Shown: positions 1-10,060, counted from the stretch's first letter. The stretch: 64,000 bases of DNA from Zanthoxylum bungeanum (GCA_019454045.1 SKCR01034781.1:267002-331001), one strand, 5' to 3'. Numbers and translations are program-made. The notes: generated from the letters alone by a model not told the origin.

Positions 1-652
1 ACAATGGCAAGAAAACCGATTTATTAGAAAAAAAGAATCTTGGAAGTAGAGGTCAATGATGGGAAACCTTGGTACTATGATATTCAGCGATACTTAGAAC
101 ATGGGGAATTCCCGAAAGAAGCAAGCAGAAAAGACAAAATATTCATTCAGAAGTGGCTTCTCAATATGTGAGTTTGAAAGGAGAACTATACAAAAGACAA
201 GCGAATGACATTCAGCTGAAGTGTTTAAGAAAAGAAGAAGCTCGAAAGGCAATGGAAATAGTACTGCCGGTGGAAGTTGAGATACAGTCTATGAGGGTAT
301 TAGCAGAAACATAGTTACCTGAACAAGAATGGGCCTCGCAGATATTTGAACATTTGGTATTGCTCGATAAGAAGACAATGAAGTCCTTGCATCACATGCA
401 GATATACCAGAAGAGGTTGGCTCGAGCATTCAACAAGAAGGTGCGTCCTATAAAAATCAGAAAGGGTGATCTGGTCTTAAGTAGTCGAAGCCGTCGATGA
501 CAGACCCGAGAGGAAAGTTCAGACCCAATTGGGAAGGACCCTACATAGTCCAGAAAGAAATGGGAAACTGGGCAGTGAGACTGTCAAACTTGGAAGGGAA
601 CGAGTTCACTGAGCAGATCAACGTGGATAGATTGAAGCAGTATTTTTCCTGA
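1..652 (+). pseudogene. Tat/Retand-type gypsy pol, 3' end, internally deleted
   Basis: Remnant of the C-terminal pol region of a Ty3/gypsy Tat (Retand-like) element. Near 50-110 the frame reads WYYDIQRYLEHGE, the segment before the integrase zinc finger. A frame change near 155 continues into LYKRQANDIQLKCLRKEEA, where the HHCC finger would start. The next readable part (about 260-470) is already the stretch after the integrase core (VEVEIQSMRVLAE, then YQKRLARAFNKKVRP and GDLVL), so the whole DDE core is missing. The tail reads NWEGPYIVQKEMGNWAVRLS and ends RLKQYFS with a stop at 650-652, the usual place for this lineage. Stops and frame shifts make it non-functional. Lineage is by motif recognition. 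Confidence 0.85.
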
Positions 653-2089
653 GGAAAAGAAGACCGAGCAGTCACCGGCAGAAGACCTAACCCAACAGAA
701 TAGGAAATTCATTCATGCATGCATACACGTAACGTACTTGTAATTTTTGTGTTTGTTCTGTGTTTGTAGGTTTCAGACAAAAGAGAACTGCACAATCACC
801 AGAAGAGAACCGGCAGGAGGAAACTATAAGCAGAGCCAGAGAGTGACCATAGACATGCATAGGTACATGGCGCCAAGGAGCACAATGAGGGGCTAACACA
901 TCGGGAACATGGAGTACCTCCACACATGCATACATACAGATCACATGCGCGCATTTTTTTATTCTGTTGTTTTGTTTGTGTTCGCAGGTCCCAAAGAAAA
1001 AAAGGAAAAGCGGCAAAACACAAGCAAAAGCAACAAAATAGTATAAACGATTTTTCAAGGAGGAATCCAAGGGGGCAAAGCACACATTATCAGAAGTCGA
1101 AAGGAAGAATTCCAGTGAAAAAAAAAAGGGAGAAATCCTTGATAGTTAAGCATATGTCTGGTGATGATATTGTTTGCTGTAGGGAGAAACCTTAGAAACG
1201 ATAAGTGCAAGATGTGCTCTCATCCGGTATTCTGAGTAGTTGATCTCGGCTAGATTCGCGATCACTTGATTACGAGATCTTAGCAGTAGAAGCCTGAGTA
1301 GTTGGCGAAATGACTAGTTGAAGAGATGGCGGATCAGTGAATGACCGTTTGCCTAGATGTCCATCCTGGTTTACTTATGCTACGATATATGATATGGTTG
1401 GAAACAAAGAAAAAGTCTCTGAAAATGAAAAAGAAAAAAATAGACCACCTATAACCGATAAGCGTGAAGCTACCAATGGGCAATTATTAGGACCACCATG
1501 AGGAGAAATGCTACCTTAAATGGTAGGTGTGTCGAAAAAAAAAAAAAGAAAGAAAAGAGAAAGAAATAAAGAAAATGAAAAAGAAAAAAGAAAAAGAAAG
1601 TTCAAAAGAAAAAGAAAGAAAAGAAAGAGACGAAAGAAAAAAAAAAGACCATATCATGTTGAGTACGAGGAAGTAATCACAGAGTATGATCAAACATCTA
1701 GGTTGGTTAGACCCATTGATCCAATTCTCCGAGACAAGATCATCGAATTGGCTTACTTAAGGACTAAGTTGCGAAAAAACCTTGGCACACACATACTGGG
1801 ATGTCTAGTTCAGATCACTCGCTCAGACGGTCAGATTTGAGCGTATCAAGTACTTTGAAGGTTCTCTGGTTTCGACACGAAGCATCCTTTGAGGACTAAA
1901 ATATGTTTAGTTATCGAGATTATCTCGTGAGAAGTAGTATTTATGAAAGCAGCAAAAGAACAGAAAGATGGATCAAGTCTGGGGGAGACCAGCCCATCCC
2001 TTTTCTCATACAGCACGGTTCGGGGATGAACCACCATCAGTATCAGTTTTGGGGATGAGTCCCAGGGTTGAGGCCCACATATCATCAGA
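653..2089 (+). other. Post-pol 3' untranslated spacer of the Tat element
   Basis: Lies between the pol stop and the 63-bp array and holds no convincing gene. It contains TG/CA-rich stretches, a long A/G-only tract (1527-1655), and near 1300-1390 a stretch similar to 33560-33650 inside Athila-like element Q (shared core TGAATGACCGTTTGCCT). Short open frames here are low-complexity or shadow frames. A long variable region between pol and the 3' LTR is a known trait of Tat/Ogre elements. Confidence 0.6.
1527..1655 (+). repeat. Polypurine (A/G) low-complexity tract
   Basis: About 130 bases made almost only of A and G, mostly AAAG/AAGAAA units. It creates a lysine/arginine-rich open frame that I do not regard as a gene. 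It is much longer than the PPT used for plus-strand priming, which is the separate short G-rich tract next to the LTR at 2782. Confidence 0.8.
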
Positions 2090-2090
2090 A

Positions 2091-2645
2091 TGCCGGGTAT
2101 GACACTCCGGGTATGGGGTTTAGCACGCCGGGTATGGCACTCTGGGTATGGAGACACAACTGCGACGCCTCGGGTATGGGGTTTAGCATGCCGGGTATGG
2201 CACTCCGGGTATGGAGACACAACCGCGACACCTCGGGTATGGGGTTTAGCACGCCGGGTATGGCACTCCGGGTACGGAGACACAACCGTGAAGCCTCGGG
2301 TATGGGGTTTAGCATGTCGGGTATGGCACTCCGGGTATGGAGACATAACCGTGACGCCTCAGGTATGGGTTTTAGCACACCGGGTATGGCACTCCGGGTA
2401 TGGAGACACAACCGCGACACCTCGGGTATGTGGTTTAGCACGCTGGGTATGGCACTCCGAGTATGGATACACAACCGCGACAACTCAGGTATGGGGTTTA
2501 GCACGCCGGGTATGGCACTCAGGGTATGGAGACACAACCGTGACACCTCGGGTATGGGGTTTAGCATGCCCGGTATGACACTCCGGGTATGGAGACGCAA
2601 CCGCGACACCTTGGGTATAGGGTTTAGCATGCCGGGTATGGCACA
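2091..2645 (+). repeat. 63-bp tandem repeat array (about 8.5 units)
   Basis: Units begin with GGGTATGGGG at 2109, 2172, 2235, 2298, 2361, 2424, 2487, 2550 and 2613, exactly 63 bp apart; a partial unit precedes the first. Within a unit GGGTATGG recurs with spacings of 21, 14 and 28 bp, so smaller modules built the unit. As 63 is divisible by three, several frames on both strands stay open as 21-residue repeats; these are by-products. The array sits between pol and the 3' LTR of a Tat element, where satellite-like arrays are known to arise in Tat/Ogre elements. Confidence 0.95.
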
Positions 2646-2765
2646 ACAATATCAACTCAGGTCGAAACAACATGCAAGTCACGTGGCAGCTGGCGAGCCA
2701 TGTAAGTAAAAATGCATTGCATAACTTTGATAGAACTGTCATTGTCACACACTGCACAAGTCCCA

Positions 2766-2781
2766 TCAAAATGGGGGCGAC
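2766..2781 (+). other. Polypurine tract of the Tat element
   Basis: ATCAAAATGGGGGCGAC directly precedes the inferred LTR start. An A-run followed by a G-run is typical of plus-strand primers. The LTR start was set by aligning with the independent minus-strand copy ending at 48074. Confidence 0.7.
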
Positions 2782-3370
2782 TATAGGCACTGTATTTTTA
2801 CATGTAAGTCCCGATGATGAGTCTCGTATGGAGGCACTCCTCTTTAAGTTTTGGAAGTCGCGGGAAACGGACGTCGGAAGGAAAAGTCGGAAATCCATAT
2901 CTTGTTGGACTAAATTCATTTTCTTAGCAGTGGGTTCGCTCGTTGGACTTCTGTTTTAAAACACATCATTCACCCAAAACCCCCGCAACACACACCAAGC
3001 CCACCAAAAAGAACCAAACCCACGCCCAAATCCCCTTAGCTCACGCCCAAGCCCATTAAAACACATCCAAAATAATAAATCGACACATGAAACACACGTT
3101 GAAATCCAATTAAATCACCTTCCCAAATTAAGGAAATCAAATCAAATTGAATTAAATCACATTCCCTAATTAAAAGAATCAAATCAAATTCCATAAAACA
3201 CATTCCTAATTAAATTAAATCTCATTCCTAAACTAAATAAAATAAAATCAAACTAAATCAAATTATCTTCCTAAATTAAAGAGATCATTTCCTTATGATA
3301 CACAAATTAAATATCCCCATAAGTACACAATATTCTTTCCCTATTCGCATAAGGATAACCCAACCCTTAC

Positions 3371-3380
3371 CTATAAAAAG
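3371..3380 (+). promoter_or_regulatory. TATA box of the Tat LTR
   Basis: CTATAAAAAG in the LTR, followed after about 30 bp by a C/T-rich stretch (CATCCTCTCTCTTTTGC) that would be the transcript start. Position inside the LTR and orientation fit an LTR promoter. Not tested. Confidence 0.6.
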
Positions 3381-4479
3381 AAGACTAAACTAGCTCATTC
3401 ACACCCATCCTCTCTCTTTTGCTAACCTTCACGAACTCTCCTAGCCTTCACGCCTCTCTCCTCTCTCTAAAACAGAAAGCACAAACAATAACAAAGAAAC
3501 CCTAAAATTGCCCACAGCCCTCACGTAGCCAACAGCCCTCTCATCAAACTCACAAAACACCATGCAGCCTTACATGTGAATCACACTCACGCCCAACCCT
3601 CACATCCACTCATGTCCAGCCCTCACGTCCATTAAAACAACCCTCACTGCAACAGCCCATCACGCCACTGCCACCGAGCAAATCATCAACAAATCCAGCC
3701 CTCCTTCCACGCACAAAACAAACACTAACGCAGCCCCCATTCAAGCATATGACCTGCCCGGCTTCACCTCACTCATCACAACACTCACGGCACACAAGCA
3801 TAACCCTCATTGACCTCACCCAAACCAAGCCACTCACTCACGTCAAACACATACCACGTGAACCACAATTACAAACACACAAAAACATAGCTACGTGAAC
3901 AAGGCACACCACTCACACGAACCCTTAACAGCCCCTCATCACTCACGCCGAAACTGCCCTTCATCTATTCAAAAACACACACTGCCAACGAACTGCACTA
4001 ACCAGTGAGCACAAACCAGCCCCCTAAACTGAGAGTAAACTAGCCCCCTAACAGCCCTTCACCTAGAAAAACAATGCACAAATAATAGCCCCTAAAATCA
4101 CACCAAAACAGTAACCAAAACACAGTCCCTCTGATCACCGAAACAGCCCCCTGAAAACTGTCAAGAAATAGTCCATTTGTCCACCGAAATAGTCCAGAAA
4201 ATACCCTAGAAACAGCAAGCAAACAGTAGCCCAAAATAGCGAGACAGTGAATGAAAACAACGAACCAGTAAATCGGAAAAGTTGCGGAGCATCAACCCTT
4301 CTGACAACCGTGTAACGCATTTCCAAGAGACGACTTAAGAGGTTAGACCTGAGGGCACCTTTTTATTTATTCTCGCACTTTCTTTCTGTTAGTTATCATT
4401 ATTTCTTCGCATGCGTATTATAGATTCATGTAAGTTGTGGCCATGAGATGAATGAAATATGTGTTATCTCTTGCGGTAT

Positions 4480-4577
4480 ATCGGATGGAAACCCGGACGT
4501 AAATTTCGTAGCCGAATCCGAATAGACGGTAGTGCTGTCTGCACTCGGGATACAATGCCACGTACCGCTTGAGAGAC
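4480..4577 (-). other. Shared ~95-bp module, copy in Tat LTR
   Basis: Read on the minus strand this block starts GCGGTACGTGG and ends GATATACCGC, so its ends form a GCGGTA/TACCGC inverted repeat. The same block occurs at 46795-46895 (Tat element T) and 21192-21290 (leader of copia element K). See findings. Confidence 0.75.
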
Positions 4578-5041
4578 GCACATATTTCGTGTCATCCGAT
4601 CTTATGTTTATTTGTTGTTTATTAGAAATAGTATGTTATTTTTATGCATGATTAGGTTGTTTAGTATGTTATTTTTTATGCATGATTAGTTGATTATTTC
4701 CAACCATGATTTAGTTATTTCTTTCGCATTAGGAACTTGATTATGTCTCTTCTAAGTTATGTTTAGATTATTATTTATTTACATTGCCATGCTTAGCGAT
4801 TTAATGTATGCATGAGATTGTGTGCTTGCCGTCATTTCGACTTACTTTTATGCATGCAAACTTAGATATAGGTTATATGCAAACTTAGATATAGGTTGTA
4901 TGCGAACTTAGATGTAGGTTATTGTTGCGTAGACTTGGTTAGATTATTGCACAAATCCATTCATTACAAGTGGCATAAGTAAGGGACCTTCCAAACCCAA
5001 CGGTTTGAGGTCTCCCTTGCGAGGGGTGAGTGCGGCCTTAA

Positions 5042-6425
5042 TAACCAGGTAAGTCGGGGTCGATCCACAAGGAATAGATTTAGAAAAATAAAATAATAAT
5101 TCAAGTGAAAATAAAAAGGCTGAATTGTTTGAAGTGATGGACAATTTTAAATTGGACTACAACAATAAAATAGAATGCCGGGGTTAGTGGATCCGCTCTT
5201 GATATTTCAAATATAGATAAATCTTACTTTTTATATTATATAAATTGTCATTATTACCCTGTTAATTTACTTTAGGAATTAATTATGTCAAAACACATAA
5301 AAACAACCAAAAAATGGTGATAACATTTGTCTATAACAAGTCCAGTTAGATACTTAGTTTTGCCAAATATATAAAACCAGCCATAAAGGTTGTAACAAAA
5401 TTTATCAATAATTAGTCTAGATTTAAAAATACTCTATCATATAATATGGTTAAATTATAACTGTAACAACCAAGATGAGATTATCTACATCGAATCAAGA
5501 CATCTGTAAATATAAGAGTAGATTGAATATTAATCTTCAGATTACAATTCATATATTATAATGAAAGTAATATTAACCTATAATATCATATTAAGAGTTT
5601 CACCCTTTACTCCTAGTAGAATGGAATTAGTTACTCAAGCTTAGAGTAAAAACAAACATAATTTTATTAGTAAATGAAAAAGAAATTATAAAAAAGCTTA
5701 AAAAATAAACACACAAGACACTTCTTCCAAATTCTTCAAGAGATAAAATGAAAGAAGCATGAAGAAAATGAGAGATGTGCACCTCTATTAATTGTAGAAG
5801 TGCTCATCTCGAAATTATTAATTAACTATTTGGATAGAGGACACCCGGTAACGCCGTTTTTCACCGTTTTTGCATATTTCAACTCCAAAAAACTTTCTGG
5901 CAATAGTTCCAATGCCCAAAACACATCCAATACATTCATACAACATACTTTTCATCACCAAAATCACAGAAATTCCAGATCGGATTTGGTAACTAAAAAC
6001 ATCAATTTTCTTGCTTTAAATCCAAATTTCTCAACATTAATCATATTAATTCTTACACCAACCAAAGTCACCACAAATGAAGAACCCAATAACAATTCTA
6101 GAAGTTATAAGAGTGGTAATAACACTCTATAATGTAAACAAGTCATCAAATGATAAAATTGAACAAATATTACACTAATATCATTCAATCTAACTTCACA
6201 CATGCATTTAGCATCCAAATCCATACTCCAAATCAAAAAGCCCCAAAATATAAGAAATGAAGAAACCCTAGAACTTGTCTAGATACTCAAGAAAAAGAAA
6301 CAAACTTTCTAAGTTTAAGAGTTAAGAAGATAACCTCCAAATCTTCTAAATTCCTTCAACTTTTTCTTGATTTCTTTACTTTCTCTTCAAGCTTCTTCAA
6401 GAAAATTTTGGGAACTTTCATGGAG
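5042..6425 (-). repeat. Old Athila-like LTR fragment and AT-rich flank
   Basis: From 5042 to about 5800 the order of motifs matches the LTRs of P and R: GTCGATCC near 5067, GGGGTTAGTGGATCC near 5180, CCAGCCATAAAGG near 5380, and TTTCACCCTTTACTCC near 5600. The block ACACACAAG...CAAATTCT at 5712-5740 also matches 59103-59130, so this and the fragment at 59100 are one family. From 5800 to 6425 I see only AT-rich DNA without a supported gene; an open frame at 5800-6132 has no recognisable domain. Confidence 0.5.
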
Positions 6426-6430
6426 ATGGG
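6426..6430. repeat. Target-site duplication of element P (left)
   Basis: ATGGG immediately left of P; the same five bases are at 13134-13138 immediately right of it. Removing P and one copy joins GGAG-ATGGG-TTTCGGCC into continuous sequence. Confidence 0.85.
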
Positions 6431-7275
6431 TCACCAGCGTAAACACATGCGTATAACGCAAGTGCACGTATCGTTCAAGTAGTATAAAAATATCGATCCC
6501 ACGAGGACTTAATTCCTACTGTTGTTAATTATTGATACTATTTATTTACAGGTATCTATTATAGGGAGAAGAGATTGATTGTTTGATTGGTTGGTTGAAT
6601 GTGGTTTTCCTTAATTAAAATAAATAAAATAAACAAAAGAAAATACTAAGGAAAATAAAAGAAAAGACTCAAGGATCTAGGGTCGTGACTCCACACAATA
6701 TTATTATAAGATGAATTGATTCTCTTATCTATTATAATAAATCAGATTGCTAACCTGGAACACGAAAATATGCAAAAGCCTCTGTCGATGGTCAGACGCA
6801 AATACCCAGTATAACCCAATTGAACCATATGTCTATGTCAACCAAATTACCTGGATTCATTAAGATTAAGTTCCAATTATGGCTACCCCGCCCAACAGGT
6901 ATATGTCTATCCTGTAAGGAAATCTATTAAAGGGTTATCTATCCTAATGAAGATCGTGGGCTATTGAATCTAAGGCTGAAACTTAAAATCCCTATGCCTA
7001 GTTCATTTTAAGTTTACCATATCAATCTTATTGGTGATCAGACAACAAGAAGCATTAAGCTTAAGACTCAATAAACAAACTAAAGAATTACCTATAATAA
7101 AGAAAATCAATTATTAAGTGTGTGGATATTGTGTTTCATCACTTCCCTAGAATAAAATAAAATACTGGGGGTTAGATGATCCACATTTAATATTTCTTAT
7201 CTAGGAATCTCACTTATTATAAAATATAAATTATTTTATATTTTGATTTCTCAGGAATTAATAATGTTAAACATT

Positions 7276-7410
7276 TAAAACCAGCCATAAAGGCGGTAAT
7301 CCATTTAGTCCAACTACACCAGCCATATAGGCGGTAATTATCTGTCACATAGAGACCAGCCATATAGGCGGTAAAGTAATTTATATTTAACCTGACCATA
7401 TAGACGGTAA
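7276..7410 (-). repeat. Four copies of the CCATATAGGCGG motif in P 3' LTR
   Basis: ACCAGCCATATAGGCGGTAA and close variants near 7276, 7318, 7351 and 7391. The 5' LTR has the same four near 12055, 12093, 12131 and 12169. Variants recur in R (27885-28005), in Q in reverse orientation (30541-30790) and once near 5380. The core is an imperfect dyad. Confidence 0.85.
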
Positions 7411-7689
7411 TAAAGTCTGACATTAATTAATCCGGTTTAATTATAATTTATAAATTATAATTAAGTGAGATTTACATAGATAATTATATTAAAGGTTTCA
7501 CCTTTTACCCTAGTGGAAATTTAACTACAAAACATAAAAGTAAAGAGAAGAAGGAGAAACACTATTATTATTACTGAAAATTAAAATACATAAATTAAAT
7601 ATTATTTATATTTACAAAAACTAGATGCAATCCTCTAAAAACAGGGAAAAGCTCCTAAGGAAAGCACACCAAATGAAGTGAAGAGGAGC

Positions 7690-7702
7690 TCAATTTATAG
7701 GC
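7690..7702 (-). promoter_or_regulatory. TATA box of P 3' LTR
   Basis: On the minus strand CCTATAAATTGAG. The same box occurs in the 5' LTR at 12466-12478, in R at 28312-28322, and on the plus strand in Q at 30252-30261, so it is conserved across the Athila-like LTRs. Confidence 0.7.
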
Positions 7703-7813
7703 AAATTCGGCTACTGGCGTCGCGACGCTGAAGTGCTTGGCATCGCGACGCCAGCACATGTCTTTGGTCAACGCGGGTTGACTACGCGAATTCTGTCGGC
7801 ACAATCAGGAGGT

Positions 7814-8143
7814 GACACGTATCACGCTGCAGAGTGTCGCAATCAAGAAGCGACATGTGGCAGCATGTGATTGGCTGGATTTTGGTTAAATAAGAATCTG
7901 ACACGTGGCACGCGCTTAGGATCGGTCAAATGAAAGGTCGACACATGGCAACATGTGATTCACCGGTGATTCGGTCCAAAAGAGAAATCGACACGTGGCA
8001 CGCGCTTGCTTCGGTGCAATGAGATTTCGACACGTGGCAGATGGCGCATTTTAGCTGATCTTCTGTAATGATGACACGTGGCACGACGCACGTTAGCAAA
8101 GTCAGCGCACGTTAGCAAGCCATTTCTCAGATTCTGACACGTG
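7814..8143 (-). promoter_or_regulatory. G-box/ABRE-like array upstream of P 3' LTR TATA
   Basis: Perfect CACGTG cores at 7902, 7992, 8031, 8075 and 8138, most inside GACACGTGGCA, plus degenerate copies at 7814, 7852 and 7941. They lie about 110-450 bp upstream of the minus-strand TATA box. CACGTG is the plant G-box bound by bZIP and bHLH factors, and ACGTGGC is the ABRE core. A regulatory role is inferred from position and repetition. Confidence 0.6.
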
Positions 8144-8400
8144 TCCATCGGCGCATGTTAGCATGACCGGCTCACTTTAGGCGTCGCGATGCGTGGTATT
8201 GGCTTCGCGACGCTGACAAATTAAAAAATGTCCTTTTTGTCATTTTTCCTCTATTTTGTCCCCAAATTGCTTCAAATACTTCCAAAACTTTATTTATCTG
8301 CAAAACAAACAAAACACATCAAAGTGTTCACAAAACCTGAGAAACTATACAAAATATTAGTTAAATGAGTGGGAAATAGTGATATAAATACCACTTATCA

Positions 8401-8445
8401 CACCCTCAAACCTAACATTTTGCTAGTCCTCGAGCAAAACACAAA
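8401..8445 (-). other. PPT and pre-LTR signature of element P
   Basis: On the minus strand GCTCGAGGACTAGCAAAATG is followed by GGTTTGAGGGTG and the LTR start TGATAAG. The CTCGAGGACTAGCAAAA phrase before a G-rich tract is a familiar Athila-group signature. Confidence 0.8.
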
Positions 8446-9829
8446 ATAAAATAACAAAAATAAAATTAACTAAGCCATTTTCGTAGGGATCACGGTTGCA
8501 TTTAGCATATGCAACAAGCCTTTAAACCCCTAGGTGTCCCTAGTGACGAGTTGTAGTCTCGTGAGGGTTTACAACAATGATACCCACAAACATTTTACAA
8601 AAGTAAAATGGTAGTGAAACTAATGCACACAAAAGCAAAAAGACAGGTGAAACTTCTACTCCAAGTTACTAGTTGTTTTGTTTCTTTCAAATTACTGAAT
8701 AAGTAAATTCTCCGATTATTTTTACCATCCCCCATATACACAGCCAACATAATATTAAACAACTCATTTTTTCCCACATCAGTCATAAGTGCAGTTGATA
8801 AGAGAGTAATATTTTTGTCCTAAAGTTTTATCAGATTTCACACCTTTTTGTAGCAATGGAATAATTTCAGATTTTTCAGATTTTTCCTTGATTTTTCTCT
8901 ATTTTTTATTTATATATAATATCTTCCATCTATGTAACGAGCTTTGGGCCGGTGGCTCCCAAACCAGTTAGCTTTAGGGCACCAGGTGTTAAGACACCCC
9001 TACAGACTTAATTACTCATACTTCAGATAAATATATTTATTCGGCAACATCTCTGATCCATGTAGTGAGCTTTGGGCCAGTGACTCCCAAACTAGTTGGC
9101 TTTAGGGCACTAGGTGTTAAAACACCCTTACAGACTTAATAACTTGGATCTCATATTTTTTTTATTTTTTTTTATTCCATTGTTTTTTGAGATGCTTCCT
9201 ACAATTAAACTAGAGCACTGAATATTCCAAACTTTTCAATTACAGTTCATGTCCATATGTTACTATGCATGTTGATAATACCTGTCAACTTAGCATATGA
9301 AGATCCATTTTAGTCAGTTTTATGGGAGAATTTACAAATTAAATAATTTAAAATGAAATACACAAAACTAACTTGTTCCGAAATAGGTTTAAGATACGTC
9401 TCAGGAGTGGAAACTCCTTACTCAACTATCTCTTACCAATTTCACCTTTTTAGTCAAAATAAAAACAAAAAACGCAAAATATTTTTGTAATTTTTGAAAA
9501 AAATTTCAAATTTTATTTTTATTTTGGCAAAACCAAGTCTTACTACGGATAAATCCTCTGGGACTCATCTCAAGAGCTGACTCCTTACTCGACCGTCTCT
9601 TCTGGATTGACTTTACATTTTCGTGAACTTGTCAAATTTTTATTTTATAAAAATCCCGCTTGTACTGGCTTGCTTTGTCCTGAAAAATTCTGTTTTTATT
9701 TTTCCTGCAAAACTAACACACAAAATTAAAAAGTTCACACAAAAAACAAATTGCAACAAATTGCATGGGTTGCCTCCCTACTAGCGCTAAATTTTTCGTC
9801 TTCAGCTAGACGTGACTGAAATCCATCTG
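8446..9829 (-). other. 3' untranslated region of element P
   Basis: No supported gene. It holds the direct repeat pair at 8936-9147, and stretches at 9360-9440 and 9535-9610 about 180 bp apart that share phrases (CTCAGGAGTGGAAACTCCTTACTC versus CTCAAGAGCTGACTCCTTACTC in type). The open frame at 8595-8786 has a hydrophobic C-terminus but no recognisable domain and no counterpart seen in Q. The side nearest the ORF has the phrase AGCGCTAAATTTTTCGTC, common after the coding part of Athila-type elements. Confidence 0.5.
8936..9147 (-). repeat. Direct repeat pair, ~125 bp apart, in P 3' UTR
   Basis: Two copies (about 8936-9008 and 9062-9135) of a block with GAGCTTTGGGCC, GTGACTCCCAAACTAGTT and a small hairpin GGTGTTAAGACACC. 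Element Q has the same pair in reverse orientation at 33700-33912, spaced 127 bp. Conservation of both the duplication and the hairpin in two separate elements suggests the pair predates them. Confidence 0.85.
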
Positions 9830-10048
9830 TCAAGGAGGTTTCAATGTCGTTTTGGATGTCCGATTAAAGATAATCCCGTGAGCGTTGCTTTTGAAGGGTC
9901 TTTTCCAACAGTATAGTGGCAAAAAGAATTTTGTCATTTTTCGTGTTTGTGCCACCTTTTTGATCTTTGTTGCTCCAGTGGTTCCTGAAAAGAAAGAATT
10001 AAAATCAGGAGGTCTCGTATGGTGCTTGACTTTGAATGACAGTTCCAT
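9830..10048 (-). CDS. Conserved 72-codon frame in Athila-like element P
   Basis: Opens MELSFKVKHHTRPPDF and ends SKTTLKPP. Element Q has a matching 72-codon frame at 32626-32844 with the same start and stop and no indel between them; roughly 80% of residues agree. It is basic, with a GTTGAT phrase in the middle and a CCW/CW-KRPFKSNAH segment near the end. I do not recognise a domain. It follows the gag-like frame after a stop, so it may be the C-terminal part of a longer gag-derived protein or a separate small product. No function is assigned. Confidence 0.45.
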   Translation of the reverse strand: MELSFKVKHHTRPPDFNSFFSGTTGATKIKKVAQTRKMTKFFLPLYCWKRPFKSNAHGIIFNRTSKTTLKPP

Positions 10049-10060
10049 TATGTCAAGCTT

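Larger units (their letters stand above)
2782..5041 (+). repeat. Tat/Retand 3' LTR, truncated at its right end
   Basis: Homologous over much of its length to the minus-strand LTR at 46450-48074: the start (CCCGATGATGAG region), a middle block (GACCTGAGGGCACC) and the end (GCGAGGGGTGAGTGCGGCCTTAA) all align. The first base pair reads TA rather than TG. Similarity stops at 5041, where a different LTR fragment begins, so the terminus is lost. Positions 2950-4320 are strikingly A+C rich and G poor on this strand. A TATA box lies at 3371. Confidence 0.8.
6431..8400 (-). repeat. 3' LTR of element P
   Basis: Begins on the minus strand TGATAAGTGG at 8400 and ends near CGCTGGTGA at 6431 (canonical terminal CA mutated). 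Its partner at 11214-13133 aligns throughout. Next to the terminus it has about 10 extra bases (AAACACATGC) that the 5' LTR lacks. It contains a TATA box, a G-box array, GTCGCGAC palindromes and four copies of a CCATATAGGCGG motif. Confidence 0.9.

Noticed and set aside
1520..1840. Lysine/arginine-rich 106-codon frame
   Set aside because: Produced by the A/G-only tract; no support as a protein.
2091..2645. Possible CRISPR-like array
   Set aside because: Units are contiguous tandem repeats without unique spacers, in plant DNA.
2068..2709. Long open frames across the 63-bp array on both strands, up to 213 codons
   Set aside because: The repeat length is divisible by three and free of stops in several frames at once; no domain, and the array sits in an untranslated region.
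5800..6132. 110-codon frame rich in Asn and Ser
   Set aside because: AT-rich DNA next to an LTR fragment; no domain or conserved copy seen.
7318..7337. CCATATAGG as a CArG box for MADS factors
   Set aside because: The A/T core has five bases; the CArG consensus needs six.
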